NCBI RefSeq assembly: GCF_963678635.1
Contig: NC_087069.1
Location: 14,232,660 to 14,296,659 of the forward strand
Length of the DNA: 64,000 nt
Direction: 5' to 3'
From: Symsagittifera roscoffensis
Taxonomy: Eukaryota; Xenacoelomorpha; Acoela; Convolutidae
Below are positions 24,746 through 37,689 of this stretch, piece after piece (position 1 is the stretch's first letter; each line of letters starts with the position of its first letter). The notes beneath the pieces are model-generated. The model was not told where the DNA came from and ran no database searches. It worked only from the letters and a program-made list of their open reading frames with translations. The position numbers were made by a program, and so were the translations under genes.

Positions 24746-26166
24746 TCAATGTTCCATCTCCTCCTCCTGCGACATTGACTCTGCACTTTTAGTTTCTGTG
24801 TCTTGCAACACATCGGTAGCTATTCTGACGCTGTTGAAAGCAGTCCTCCAACACTTCTGCTCTTCTACTCTTTGTTTACTACAAGGTAGAGGATCAACGT
24901 TAGATTCTCTGTTCCTGCAGAAGCTGTTGTGGAGACACAACGTCACGTTTCTCTCCAAATCTTCCTTCAAGATCTCTTCTTTCTCCCTTCCGTTAAATTC
25001 ACTCGTCCTGGAAGTTCTCTTCACTGCGGTGGTCACTGCATTCCGATGAGTTACAAAAGCTCGCTTGAAAGCTCCTGCCCCAATGTCCAGTTGATACGCA
25101 CTGTACACACTGCTGTGCTTCGACATATGCTTCTTAGCATGTCCGTACAACCATGCAGTCATGTTGGCTCTAAACCATGGCATCAGACATCTTTTGGTCC
25201 ATATCTTTTTCACTTCCATCGGAATGTTCAAGATTTTGCACCTTGTCTCAAAAAGATATTAATCTTATAGACAATCCAATTTCTGCAATTGTTCTCTCGT
25301 TGGCGCCTTCTGTCTATTGTTCTCCCTTACATGAGCTTCCAGCCATCGTATCGCCATCATAACTCCCACTATCACTATCGTTATGGGCCGTGATGAGTCT
25401 GGTAAACCCAGAGAGAGCAGCTCTCCACAGTCCCAGATCAACACTAGATTACTACGCCCGGGGTACCACCAACAAACAATGGCAGGGAAACTCATCATGT
25501 GTTCACATGATGCTCCTCCAATTACGCTTTCCCGAAGCTTCCAGTAGTGGTTCCACTTCCATCATTACTCGGTGGATTTCATCATTTTCATCTACCGCAT
25601 TGTAATCCGTGACGGTTGATCCTTTCTGCTTCTGTCTCTCAAAGTCACTGAAGTTCCCACTGGCGTATCCCATGAACTTCCTTCCCAGTATGGACTCTAA
25701 CTTTTCTTTAGTTCTCTCCGGAGCCGCTGAGAATATTTTACACAGTAACTCGTAAGACTTTTCTGACATTCTCGCTAGTCTTACGCATTTTGGCACCGAG
25801 AAGGCTTGATCCACGATCATTCTCGTACTTTTCATATCCACAGCTACGAAATGCACTGGGTATCTGCTCTTACAAATTGGTGCTAATGTCGATCCCACCA
25901 AATATCGCGCTCCCGACGGTCTGCGATAAGTCTCACTGTGTCTGATGTTCATTTCCTTCTCGATTGCTTCCCTCCACCTTCCTATGTGTTTTTGCTCAGT
26001 CTGCAAAACTCCTGGGAAAACTTCTACACTGATGGCCGTGACCATCCCATGCTTTTGTTCTAGATTCAGTAGTGACCCTAAAGAACCGAACATGCTGTAG
26101 AATTCTAGTGCAGTCACTAGATTCACTTCGGCTCCTCCATGGAAATCCGCAATTAGTTCCGTTTCT
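24746..26166 (-). pseudogene. Block A gag-like body, copy 2
   Basis: Downstream of the gag-like N-terminus (26167-26736) the reading shifts frame into a 207-codon stretch (25503-26126) with a Leu-rich start and basic centre. It is followed by a short frame with a hydrophobic segment (25265-25498) and a 161-codon frame (24746-25231). Frames are separated by stops, so the present copy is not a working gene. I do not recognise a Cys-knuckle or protease motif. It could be the remainder of gag or an accessory/envelope region; the hydrophobic segment leaves both open. Confidence 0.45.
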
Positions 26167-26736
26167 GTCTCCTATACTGAGCATGGTCTTGGTCATCTCG
26201 TCCAGCTCCCTTCTAGTCTTCTCTAGTTCTTCTGTCCTCCCATTGAGATCTTGCATAGTCTCGGTCGTTTGAACCTCCTCTTCTACTCTCGCCCTCTTTG
26301 GTGGCACAGCTGCTCTCAGTTTTGAACTAGACGAGGCAGCCTCGCTGTTCATCTCCTGATGCATCCTCCTCAGTCCAGGCTTCGGCTTGGTGGGCAAAGG
26401 CATCTCACCTGGCTAGTAGGTCCTTGAACTTCCCAATCCAGGCTCGTTTGCCAAGTCACTCCCTGAGAGAGCCCTGTTTCTCCACCTCATCACTCTCATG
26501 TTCGGGCGGTCTAGTACTCCCCTTTCTCCATATGCTGCAATCAATAAGACTTCCGTGGGGCGGTCCCCACGGTTATCATGCCCCAAGATGTTTATCAAGG
26601 CGGTCAGCAACATGACTACCTCTGAGTCCTCCAGAGCGAAGTCTCGATCCATTAGCCTCCAATAGGTCGCATCTACCATCGGTCCTACGTATGCCTCTGC
26701 CGGGTCCATCAATTCATCCAAGTTGAAATTATCCAT
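26167..26736 (-). pseudogene. gag-like N-terminus, copy 0
   Basis: This 190-codon module starts MDNFNLDELMD just downstream of LTR a. It is acidic at the start, then has a helical stretch, a basic/Pro patch (PLPTKPKPGLRRMHQE), a nuclear-signal-like PPKRARVEEE and a coiled-coil-like ELEKTRRELDEMTK. The same module is found in five copies. In this copy a TAG replaces a CAG about two thirds of the way along, splitting the frame (26413-26736 and 26403 downwards). It runs on into block A. Confidence 0.6.
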
Positions 26737-26756
26737 CTTCTTGCAAGTTTGATTTT

Positions 26757-27592
26757 AGTATCGATTCAATGATTTGGAATCAAATGAGAGATCGAACGAT
26801 CAATCAGGATCTAGAAAAAAAGTCACGAAAATCATATTTGTCAACTTTACACTAGTTTTGTATTAAAAGGTATTTAAAACAGTCATATAAAAAGATTTTG
26901 ATCCTAAAATTTATTAAAATCAATCAGTTTCTAAAATTTTGGAATTCGACCTAAGATTGGACAGTCCAAACTTCGGATCTATTCCTAAGATCATCATTCA
27001 GTTGTTCTTGGTCACTAACTCATTCTTACCCTTATGTCTTAATAACATAACACATAACATAACATAACACACGTATCACACTCTACACATTTTTTTTTCT
27101 GACACCCTCTTGCATGCCACCTGAACTCAGCCTATACTTAAGTAATATTTCTTATGCAAGTATACTTGTATAATAGTATCAGAGAAGATTACGTGTATCA
27201 GCGCGTACAATTCCCGTGGATGCAGTCGTCCTCTGTTCGGATCGTACACTGGAAGCGAAAGCTCCTTCACTTCTCTTTCCACGAGGAAGTCTCTCAATCT
27301 CGTCAGAGACAAGACTAGGTTTTCCGGGTCCAAGTGCTGCTTCTCCGTTGCCCTCGTCACCAAGAAGCATATGTACTTTCCCGGTATCTGTAACGCCGCT
27401 GGAGGCAAGGCTGCTACGCCCCATATTCCTGGTCTATGTTTTTATATTCCCTCTAAAAATCTGCTGCTAACGCTGTCTTAAAACACATGTCTGCTGTGAT
27501 TGCTATCGCATATGTTCTTTTTGTGAGTATGAAATCGCTGTCTGTTAGTATTATGCTACTTGAATATTCATTTGGTAAAAATATGACTCAAC
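26757..27592 (-). mobile_element. LTR-like spacer a
   Basis: This interval lies between the end of the integrase tail and the gag-like ATG. On the minus strand it is preceded by a purine-rich tract (GGGGAGTGGGGAGGG, 27592-27606) typical of a polypurine tract. It contains a TATA box (TATAAAAA, 27439-27446), as expected for U3, and a small (ATAAC)n stretch near 27047-27070. The exact TG...CA ends and a primer-binding site could not be fixed, so the borders are approximate. A 93-codon frame inside (27127-27408) is conserved in all copies only because the DNA is nearly identical. Confidence 0.55.
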
Positions 27593-29441
27593 TACCCTCC
27601 CCACTCCCCGGACAAAAATATCCATCGACGTCCCCGTCGATCGCTTACCGGATATCAAGTTGAGATTGGAAGCGGGAATGAGTAGTCGCCCTTCCTGGGC
27701 AGCCCAGGAAGGATCTTCTCGTTCGGTTTTCCTGTATTGCATGCTTTCACGATCTACATCTTGAATCGTCACACTGGACTCCTTTAAGTCCGACGTCATT
27801 TCGTTCAACCACTCCCAGACTCGCAGATTCGTCAACTCTTGTTCGTAGGATTGCTGTTGCTCGTCGTCGAATTCTACCTCGGGTTTCGACCGGTCCTCGA
27901 TCCATTCCTCGTCGTGATCATCGACTATGTCAATGTCCTGTGACACAGTTATGTCTTCTAGACCTACTACTTCTTACACTATCTTCTTTAGATCTATCCT
28001 GTCCACTACAAAGTCGTCGCCGTAAGGGTTATATTTCTTCTTGAATCTTGTCCTGCCATTCTGTCGAGTCTGAATCGTGAACGGAAGATCCGGTTCCAAG
28101 TTCTTGGGAACCTCCCTTTGTTCAGGGTCTTGGCAGTCCTCCTCTGCGTAGGTTAAGGTTTCTTCATCTGCTTCAATCACCTCGTTTGGATCCAGGTCCA
28201 GTCGTGGACTTGTTCCTTCCTCTACGACTTCATTCCCATCGTTCTTTTCCCTGGTGCCCTTCTCGTTGACCTCACAGACAGGGTCCATCATCAAGTAATC
28301 CCCCTCTTCCATGTCTGCGGGTATACACCAATCTTCTGTCGATGGGTTGTGCGGCTTATTGTTTTCGTAATGAACGGCTCGGCCAGTACTCAGTCTATAA
28401 AAGCGTCCCCCCTGGTGCACCTCCGTAATCATGAACGGTCCCCTCCACTTTTTTAGGAGCTTTTTTGTTCCTTCGGTGGTATGACGTTCTGAAATACCCA
28501 TACGTAGTCCCCTACCGAATAAGCTTATGCACCAGCTGCTTTTTTATAAAATCTTTTCCTCTGCCTCTGTGCCTGCTGAGTATTTCGTCTACATAAGTCT
28601 CGTTTAACTCCTGTTGACGTCTTATTACATCCCTTACATAGACCTGTGGTGACGTCTTCTTACCCTCATACTCTGGGTAGAAGAAAGTCAAGGGCAAAGA
28701 CTTCTCGTGTCCGGTTAGCATCATGTGTGGACTAACTCTGGTGATGGAATGTTGCGTGCAATTGTAAGCTCCCATCACCTGTGGAAGATATCTGTCCCAA
28801 TCGGTCATGTACCTGGAACAATATACCCTCAGCATCGACACTAACGTTCTTTTTTGCCTTTCCACTAAGCCATTTGTCTGGGGATGGTATGTCGTGGAGT
28901 GGGCCTGAGCCACCTGCGAACGTCGCATTAGCTCTTTTGTAAGTTCTCCCACGAAAGCTGTTCCGTTATCCGATTGAAACGTCATCGGACAACCATGTCT
29001 TGCTATCCACGTGTTGATTTGGTGATCGCAAGTCTCTTCTGCTGAGGCAGTTATGCAGGGCACGGCCTCTGCATTTTTCGTGAAGTGGTCTATCATGACT
29101 AAGACTTGATTATAACCACTGTCTGTCATGCATATCTTTTGGTGATCAATCTGTACCACCTCGTTAAATTCAGTTAACTCGATCGACTGCAAAGGAAATA
29201 GCAACTTCCTTGGATCCTTGACCTGTTGGCATGACAGGCATGCTGTTACTCACTTCTCACATGCCTTTTTCATTCCAGGCCACTCAAAGCGTTACAGAAG
29301 CCTCTGGTATACTTTGTCGATTCCCTGATGGCCCATCTGATCATGTGCCCTGAATAAAAGTTCTGTTTGATAGCGTTGCGACAACATTATCGCATTGTAT
29401 TTGTACAGGACTTTGTCCTCTTCTCTTTTCTTGCAAGCCAC
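27551..29441 (-). pseudogene. Ty3/gypsy integrase and C-terminal tail, unit B0
   Basis: Retroviral-type integrase that would insert element cDNA. In order: linker, zinc-binding HDQMGH...CLSCQQ, catalytic core with Asp in VVQIDHQK, Asp in TFQSDNGTAF and Glu in NGLVERQ, then a GPF-type C-terminal module (KKWRGPFMITEVHQ) and a long acidic tail. It is disabled by a TGA in place of a Trp codon in the zinc region (29250-29252), a one-base loss near 28475 before the GPF module, and a TAA near 27973. All three defects are shared with units B1 and B3. RT and RNase H are missing; upstream sequence joins straight to the gag-like N-terminus. Confidence 0.8.
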
Positions 29442-29481
29442 GATCCTGTCCTTGTTCTATACTGTCCACGATCCTGTCCAA

Positions 29482-30051
29482 GTCTCCTATACTGAGCATG
29501 GTCTTGGTCATCTCGTCCAGCTCCCTTCTAGTCTTCTCTAGTTCTTCTGTCGTCCCATTGAGATCTTGCATAGTCTCGGTCGTTTGAACCTCCTCTTCTA
29601 CTCTCGCCCTCTTTGGTGGCACAGCTGCTCTCAGTTTTGAACTAGACAAGGCAGCCTCGCTGTTCATCTCCTGATGCATCCTCCTCAGTCCAGGCTTAGG
29701 CTTGGTGGGCAAAGGCATCTCACCTGGCTGGTAGGTCCTTGAACTTCCCAATCCAGGCTCGTTTGCCAAGTCACTCCCTGAGAGAGCCCTGTTTCTCCAC
29801 CTCATCACTCTCATGTTCGGGCGGTCTAGTACTCCCCTTTCTCCATATGCTGCAATCAATAAGACTTCCGTGGGGCGGTCCCCACGGTTATCATGCCCCA
29901 AGATGTTTATCAAGGCGGTCAGCAACATGAGTACCTCTGAGTCCTCCAGAGCGAAGTCTCGATCCATTAGCCTCCAATAGGTCGCATCTACCATCGGTCC
30001 TACGTATGCCTCTGCCAGGTCCATCAATTCATCCAAGTTGAAATTATCCAT
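29482..30051 (-). CDS. gag-like N-terminus, copy 1 (joined to B0 integrase region)
   Basis: Open copy of the 190-codon MDNFN module. It continues for about 47 codons past 29482 in the wrong frame through the RNase H/integrase linker, stopping at 29341. The fusion shows an internal deletion that removed the rest of gag and most of pol. The breakpoint (GGAGAC) is the same base at which other copies run into block A. Confidence 0.55.
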
Positions 30052-30071
30052 CTTCTTGCAAGTTTGATTTT

Positions 30072-30907
30072 AGTATCAATTCAATGATTTGGAATCAAAT
30101 GAGAGATCGAACGATCAATAAGGATCTAGAAAAAAAGTCACGAATATCATATTTGTCAACTTTACACTAGTTTTGTATTAAAATGTATTTAAAACAGTCA
30201 TATAAAAAGATTTTGATCCTAAAATTTATTAAAATCAATCAGGTTCTAAAATTTTGGAATTCGACCTAGGATTGGACAGTCCAAACTTCGGATCTATTCC
30301 TAAGATCATCATTCAGTTGTTCTTGGTCACTAACTCATTCTTACCCTTATGTCTTAATAACATAACACATAACATAACATAACACACGTATCACACTCTA
30401 CACATTTTTTTTTCTGACACCCTCTTGCATGCCACCTGAACTCAGCCTATACTTAAGTAATATTTCTTATGCAAGTATACTTGTATAATAGTATCAGAGA
30501 AGATTACGTGTATCAGCGCGTACAATTCCCGTGGATGCAGTCGTCCTCTGTTCGGATCGTACACTGGAAGCGAAAGCTCCTTCACTTCTCTTTCCACGAG
30601 GAAGTCTCTCAATCTCGTCAGAGACAAGACTAGGTTTTCCGGGTCCAAGTGCTGCTTCTCCGTTGCCCTCGTCACCAAGAAGCATATGTACTTTCCCGGT
30701 ATCTGTAACGCCGCTGGAGGCAAGGCTGCTACGCCCCATATTCCTGGTCTATGTTTTTATATTCCCTCTAAAAATCTGCTGCTAAGGCTGTCTTAAAACA
30801 CATGTCTGCTGTGATTGCTATCGCATATGTTCTTTTTGTGAGTATGAAATCGCTGTCTGTTAGTATTATGCTACTTGAATATTCATTTGGTAAAAATATG
30901 ACTCAAC
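30072..30907 (-). mobile_element. LTR-like spacer b
   Basis: Near-identical to spacer a at an offset of 3,315 bp, with the TATA box at about 30754-30761 and the purine-rich tract just to its right. Direct LTR for unit B0. Confidence 0.55.
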
Positions 30908-32759
30908 TACCCTCCCCACTCCCCGGACAAAAATATCCATCGACGTCCCCGTCGATCGCTTACCGGATATCAAGTTGAGATTGGAAGCGGGAATGAGTAG
31001 TCGCCCTTCCTGGGCAGCCCAGGAAGGATCTTCTCGTTCGGTTTTCCTGTATTGCATGCTTTCACGATCTACATCTTGAATCGTGACACTGGACTCCTTT
31101 AAGTCCGACGTCATTTCGTTCAACCACTTCCAGACACGCATATTCGTCAACTCTTGTTCGTAGGATTGCTGTTGCTCGTCGTCGAATTCTACCTCGGGTT
31201 TCGACCGGTCCTCGATCCATTCCTCGTCGTGATCATCGACTATGTCAATGTCCTGTGACACAGTTATGTCTTCTAGACCTACTACTTCTTACACTATCTT
31301 CTTTAGATCTATCCTGTCCACTACAAAGTCGTCGCCGTAAGGGTTATATTTCTTCTTGGATCTTGTCCTGCCATTCTGTCGAGTCTGTATCGTGAACGGA
31401 AGATCCGGTTCCAAGTTCGTGGGAACCTCCATTTGTTCAGGGTCTTGGCAGTCCTCCTCTGCGTAGGTTAAGGTTTCTTCATCCGCTTCAATCACCTCGT
31501 TTGGATCCAGGTCCAGTGGTGGACTTGTTCCTTCCTCTACGACTTCATTCCCATCGTTCTTTTCCCTGGTGCCCTTCTCGTTGACCTCACAGGCAGGGTC
31601 CATCATCAAGTAATCCCCCTCTTCCATGTCTGCGGGTATACACCAATCTTCTGTCGATGGGTTGTGCGGCTTATTGTTTTCGTAATGAGCGGCTCGGCCA
31701 GTACTCAGTCTATAAAAGCGTCCCTCCTGGTGCACCTCCGTAATCATGAACGGTCCCCTCCATTTTTTTAGGAGCTTTTTTGTTCCTTCGGTGGTATGAC
31801 GTTCTGAAATACCCATACGTAGTACCCTACCGAATAAGCTTTTGCACCAACTGCTTTTTTGTCAAATCTTTTCCTCTGCCTTGCCTGTGCCTGCTGAGTA
31901 TTTCGTCTACATAAGTCTCGTTTAACTCCTGTTGACGTCTTATTACATCCCTTACATAGACCTGTGGTGACGTCTTCTTACCCTCATACTCTGGGTAGAA
32001 GAAAGTCAAGGGCAAAGACTTCTCGTGTCCGGTTAGCATCATGTGTGGACTAACTCCGGTGGTGGAATGTTGCGTGCTATTGTAAGCTCCCATCACCTGT
32101 GGAAGATATCTGTCCCAATCGGTCATGTACCTGGAACAATATACTCTCAGCATCGACACTAACGTTCTGTTTTGCCTTTCCACTAAGCCATTTGTCTGGC
32201 GATGGTATGTCGTGGAGTGGGCCTGAGCCACCTGCGAACGTCGCATTAGCTCTTTTGTAGGTTCTCCCACGAAAGCTGTTCCGTTATCCGATTGAAACGT
32301 CATCGGACAACCATGTCTTGCTATCCACGTGTTGATTTGGTGATCGCAAGTCTCTTCTGCTGAGGCAGTTATGCAGGGCACGGCCTCTGCATTTTTCGTG
32401 AAGTGGTCTATCATGACTAAGACTTGATTATAACCACTGTCTGTCATGCATATCTTTTGGTGATCAATCTGTACCACCTCGTTAAATTCAGTTAACTCGA
32501 TCGACTGCAAAGGAAATCGCAACTTCCTTGGATCCTTGACCTGTTGGCATGACAGGCATGCTGTTACTCACTTCTCACATGCCTTTTTCATTCCAGGCCA
32601 CTCAAAGCGTTTCAGAATCCTCTGGTATACTTTGTCGATTCCCTGATGGCCCATCTGATCATGTGCCCTGAATAAAAGTTCTGTTTGATAGCGTTACGAC
32701 AACATTATCGCATTTTATTTGTACAGGACTTTGTCCTCTTCTCTTTTCTTGCAAGCCAC
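30866..32759 (-). pseudogene. Ty3/gypsy integrase and tail, unit B1
   Basis: Same architecture as unit B0: zinc region, D,D,E core, GPF module, acidic tail. It carries the same TGA in the zinc region (32568-32570), the same one-base frameshift near 31790 and the same TAA near 31288. It differs from B0 by scattered substitutions, such as YHRQTNG for YHPQTNG in the core. Confidence 0.8.
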
Positions 32760-32799
32760 GATCCTGTCCTTGTTCTATACTGTCCACGATCCTGTCCAA

Positions 32800-33369
32800 G
32801 TCTCCTATACTGAGCATGGTCTTGGTCATCTCGTCCAGCTCCCTTCTAGTCTTCTCTAGTTCTTCTGTCGTCCCATTGAGATCTTGCATAGTCTCGTTCG
32901 TTTGAACCTCCTCTTCTACTCTCGCCCTCTTTGGTGGCACAGCTGCTCTCAGTTTTGAACTAGACGAGGCAGCCTCGCTGTTCATCTCCTGATGCATCCT
33001 CCTCAGTCCAGGATTAGGCTTGGTGGGCAAAGGCATCTCACCTGGCTGGTAGGTCCTTGAACTTACCAATCCAGGCTCGTTTGCCAAGTCACTCCCTGAG
33101 AGAGCCCTGTTTCTCCACCTCATCACTCTCATGTTCGGGCGGTCTAGTACTCCCCTTTCTCCATATGCTGCAATCAATAAGACTTCCGTGGGGCGGTCCC
33201 CACGGTTATCATGCCCCAAGATGTTTATCAAGGCGGTCAGCAACATGACTACCTCTGAGTCCTCCAGAGCGAAGTCTCGATCCATTAGCCTCCAATAGGT
33301 CGCATGTACCATCGGTCCTACGTATGCCTCTGCCAGGTCCATCAATTCATCCAAGTTGAAATTATCCAT
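32800..33369 (-). CDS. gag-like N-terminus, copy 2
   Basis: Open copy of the 190-codon module, followed by the same out-of-frame run into the integrase linker (to 32659). A His replaces Asp near residue 22, a change shared with copy 4 at 40416-40985. Confidence 0.55.
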
Positions 33370-33389
33370 CTTCTTGCAAGTTTGATTTT

Positions 33390-34225
33390 AGTATCGATTC
33401 AATGATTTGGAATCAAATGAGAGATCAAACGATCAATCAGGATCTAGAAAAAAAGTCACGAATATCATATTTGTCAACTTTACACTAGTTTTGTATTAAA
33501 ATGTATTTAAAACAGTCATATAAAAAGATTTTGATCCTAAAATTTATTAAAATCAATCAGGTTCTAAAATTTTGGAATTCGACCTAGGATTGGACAGTCC
33601 AAACTTCGGATCTATTCCTAAGATCATCATTCAGTTGTTCATGGTCACTAACTCATTCTTACCCTTATGTCTTAATAACATAACACATAACATAACATAA
33701 CACACGTATCACACTCTACACATTTTTTTTTCTGAAACCCTCTTGCATGCCACCTGAACTCAGCCTATACTTAAGTAATATTTCTTATGCAAGTATACTT
33801 GTATAATAGTATCAGAGAAGATTACGTGTATCAGCGCGTACAATTCCCGTGGATGCAGTCGTCCTCTGTTCGAATCGTACACTGGAAGCGAAAGCTCCTT
33901 CACTTCTCTTTCCACGAGGAAGTCTCTCAATCTCGTCAGAGACAAGACTAGGTTTTCCGGGTCCAAGTGCTGCTTCTCCGTTGCCCTCGTCACCAAGAAG
34001 CATATGTACTTTCCCGGTATCTGTAACGCCGCTGGAGGCAAGGCTGCTACGCCCCATATTCCTGGTCTATGTTTTTATATTCCCTCTAAAAATCTGCTGC
34101 TAACGCTGTCTTAAAACACATGTCTGCTGTGATTGCTATCGCACATGTTCTATTTTTGAGTATGAAATCGCTGTCTATTAGTATTATGCTACTTGAATAT
34201 TCATTTGGTAAAAATATGACTCAAC
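33390..34225 (-). mobile_element. LTR-like spacer c
   Basis: Third copy of the spacer. To its right only about 70 bp of integrase tail remain before the sequence breaks at about 34285, with a short duplicated filler (GGGGATAGCT twice) before block A copy 3. Confidence 0.55.
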
Positions 34226-34313
34226 TACCCTCCCCACTCCCCGGACAAAAATATCCATCGACGTCCCCGTCGATCGCTTCTCGTATATTCCATCGGGGAT
34301 AGCTATTGGGGAT

Positions 34314-35670
34314 AGCTTCTCATCGTCAGAAAATGAATCCAGATGTTATTTAAATTCAATTCAGGTTATAACCAGGAAGCTGAAAGTTAGTTTAAAATGG
34401 TTCAAGTTCCTGAATCCGGGGAAATAACACCCTCATTTCCTCTCCGGAAGGCTGGTTTCCACCCTTCACCGTTAGTGTGAATGGCCTTGCAACGATTGTA
34501 GCGACACACTTGTTGCAACTCGGAGCGGTCTCTGCTAATACTATGTCGTATTCTTCTATCTCTCATGGCTGTTTTTCTCCATAGTATCGTCGTTGTTGTT
34601 TTCGCAACTTCTATCGTTGTTCTGTTTTATTTTGGATTTCTTCCAAAATTGCCGTTCTTGACGTTTCTCAGAAAATTTGACGTCATCATTCGAAATTTTA
34701 AAAATTTAAAATACCAGAATCTTCTAGCCTTCACGATTTGTCTAGTCGTCTGAATAACGCTGTTAATCCTCTAAAACTGCCAATTCTCCAGGCTAGCCGC
34801 CAACCCTCCGAAACTGTCTTTTTGTCAATTCTGGTCGAATGTTACATACTCCCCGGACAGCCCGGTCGATCTCCCCATTGAATCTCGTAGTCTTCGTAAA
34901 AATGGTAGTGCCATTGAACAGAATTTACAAAATGCACGAAATCACTTTTAACCACGTCATATCGACTCACTGCAGAATATAAATGGCATCATACTACATC
35001 ACCATAGCCTTCCAAATTCTTTCATTAATCTGCACGTTCGAGGATATGACTTAAGATAAAACATTTTTCCGACTTCCAATGTCAATGCCCTGATTTAAAA
35101 TTTTTTCTCCTAGGTGTTAAAAGGTGTTTTTTGCAGGAGAGTCCTGCCAACCAAAAAGCTAAAATGATCCTACTATGCTTCTTCCTTTCGGAAATTTTAG
35201 TTTTTATTGGTCCTGAATATTAAAATTAAGGAACTCTGTGGTTAGAAAGAACAATGAAATAATCTCCCTCTTCAAGAGATTACCCAAGCTTTTCATGTCA
35301 TCACAAAGTGATCAATCGTCCTAGTTGATTAAAAACAATCTTGCATGCTGGAATATTTAAATATGTCTCACTCAAGCCTTTATAATTAAATAGTAAGTGT
35401 CTCTAAAGCCACTAACTAAAATCAAAATGCAAATTTATAAAAGGAACAAATTCTTTTAATGTTCAAAATTCAACTAAATGTTTTCTTTCAGTTTCAATTA
35501 CAACTTGGTTGCTTTGTTTCTCATTTGGGTTTTTCGTCACATACAAAACAATTCTGAGTTTTAACTTCTTCTCTTTCATCACTTCTTTGTTTTTTATTTT
35601 TTCGTCGTTTATAAATTCTTAAAATTCGAAATTTTTCTAATTTCGTTTCTTTTTGCATCTTGTTTTTCTG
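34314..35670 (-). repeat. Block A non-coding part, copy 3
   Basis: Third copy of the block A left part, beginning at the equivalent of position 20759. Nothing coding is supported. Confidence 0.7.
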
Positions 35671-37099
35671 TCAATGTTCCATCTCCTCCTCCTGCGACAT
35701 TGACTCTGCACTTTTAGTTTCTGTGTCTTGCAACACATCGGTAGCTATTCTGACGCTGTTGAAAGCAGTCCTCCAACACTTCTGCTCTTCTACTCTTTGC
35801 TTACTACAAGGTAGAGGATCAACGTTAGATTCTCTGTTCCTGCAGAAGCTGTTGTGGAGACACAACGTCACGTTTCTCTCCAAATCTTCCTTCAAGATCT
35901 CTTCTTTCTCCCTTCCGTTAAATTCACTCGTCCTGGAAGTTCTCTTCACTGCGGTGGTCACTGCATTCCGATGAGTTACAAAAGCTCGCTTGAAAGCTCC
36001 TGCCCCAATGTCCAGTTGATACGCACTGTACACACTGCTGTGCTTCGACATATGCTTCTTAGCATGTCCGTACAACCATGCAGTCATGTTGGCTCTAAAC
36101 CATGGCATCAGACGTCTTCTGGCCCATATCTTTTTCACTTCCATCGGAATGTTCAAGATTTTGCACCTTGTCTCAAAAAGATATAAATCTTATAGACAAT
36201 CCAATTTCTGCAATTGTTCTCTCGTTGGCGCCTTCTGTTTATTGTTCTCCCTTACATGAGCTTCCAGCCATCGTATCGCCATCATAACTCCCACTATCAC
36301 TATCGTTATGGGCCGTGATGAGTCTGGTAAACCCATAGAGAGCAGCTCTCCACAGTCCCAGATCAACACTAGATTACTACGCCCGGGGTACCACCATGTT
36401 TGCAACAAACAATGGCAGGGAAACTCATCATGTGTTCACATGATGCTCCTCCAATTACGCTTTCCCGAAGCTTCCAGTAGTGGTTCCACTTCCATCATTA
36501 CTCGGTGGTATTCATCATTTTCATCTACCGCATTGTAATCCGTGACGGTTGATACTTTCTGCTTCTGTCTCTCAAAGTCACTGAAGTTCCCACTGGCGTA
36601 TCCCATGAACTTCCTTCCCAGTATGGACTCTAACTTTTCTTTAGTTCTCTCCGGAACCGCTGAGAATATTTTACACAGTAACTCGTAAGACTTTTCTGAC
36701 ATTCTCGCTAGTCTTACCCATTTTGGCACCGAGAAGGCTTGATCCACGATCATTCTCGTACTTTTCATATCCACAGCTACGAAATGCACTGGGTATCTGC
36801 TCTTACAAATTGGAGCTAATGACGATCCCACCAAATATCGCGCTCCCGACGGTCTGCGATAAGTCTCACTGTGTCTGATGTTCATTTCCTTCTCGATTGC
36901 TTCCCTCCACCTTCCTATGTGTTTTTGCTCAGTCTGCAAAACTCCTGGGAAATCTTCTACACTGATGGCCGTGACCATCCCATGCTTTTGTTCTAGATTC
37001 AGTAGTGACCCTAAAGAACCGAACATGCTGTAGAATTCTAGTGTAGTCACTAGATTCACTTCGGTTCCTCCATGGAAATCCGCAATTAGTTCCGTTTCT
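35671..37099 (-). pseudogene. Block A gag-like body, copy 3
   Basis: Same three frames as copy 2 (36436-37059, 36190-36408, 35671-36156), nearly identical in sequence, in a different place in the array. Frames are again split by stops. Upstream it is joined to the gag-like N-terminus at 37100. Confidence 0.45.
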
Positions 37100-37669
37100 G
37101 TCTCCTATACTGAGCATGGTCTTGGTCATCTCGTCCAGCTCCCTTCTAGTCTTCTCTAGTTCTTCTGTCGTCCCATTTAGATCTTGCATAGTCTCGTTCG
37201 TTTGAACCTCCTCTTCTACTCTCGCCCTCTTTGGTGGCACAGCTGCTCTCAGTTTTAAACTAGACGAGGCAGCCTCGCTGTTCATCTCCTGATGCATCCT
37301 CCTCAGTCCAGGCTTAGGCTTGGTGGGCAAAGGCATCCCACCTGGCTGGTAGATCCTTGAACTTCCCAATCCAGGCTCGTTTGCCAAGTCACTCCCTGAG
37401 AGAGCCCTGTTTCTCCACCTCATCACTCTCATGTTCGGGCGGTCTAGTACTCCCCTTTCTCCATATGCTGCAATCAATAAGACTTCCGTGGGGCGGTCCC
37501 CACGGTTATCATGCCCCAAGATGTTTATCAAGGCGGTCAGCAACATGACTACCTCTGAGTCCTCCAGAGCGAAGTCTCGATCTATTAGCCTCCAATAGGT
37601 CGCATCTACCATCGGTCCTACGTATGCCTCTGCCAGGTCCATCAATTCATCCAAAATGAAATTATCCAT
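37100..37669 (-). CDS. gag-like N-terminus, copy 3 (joined to block A)
   Basis: Open 190-codon module; the frame continues past the junction for some 57 codons to 36929, overlapping the start of the block A body in another frame. It lacks the TAG found in copy 0. Confidence 0.55.
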
Positions 37670-37689
37670 CTTCTTGCAAGTTTGATTTT

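Noticed and set aside
27127-27408. 93-codon minus frame conserved in five LTR-like spacers
   Set aside because: Lies within the LTR region downstream of the TATA box; copies are too similar at DNA level to show selection on protein.
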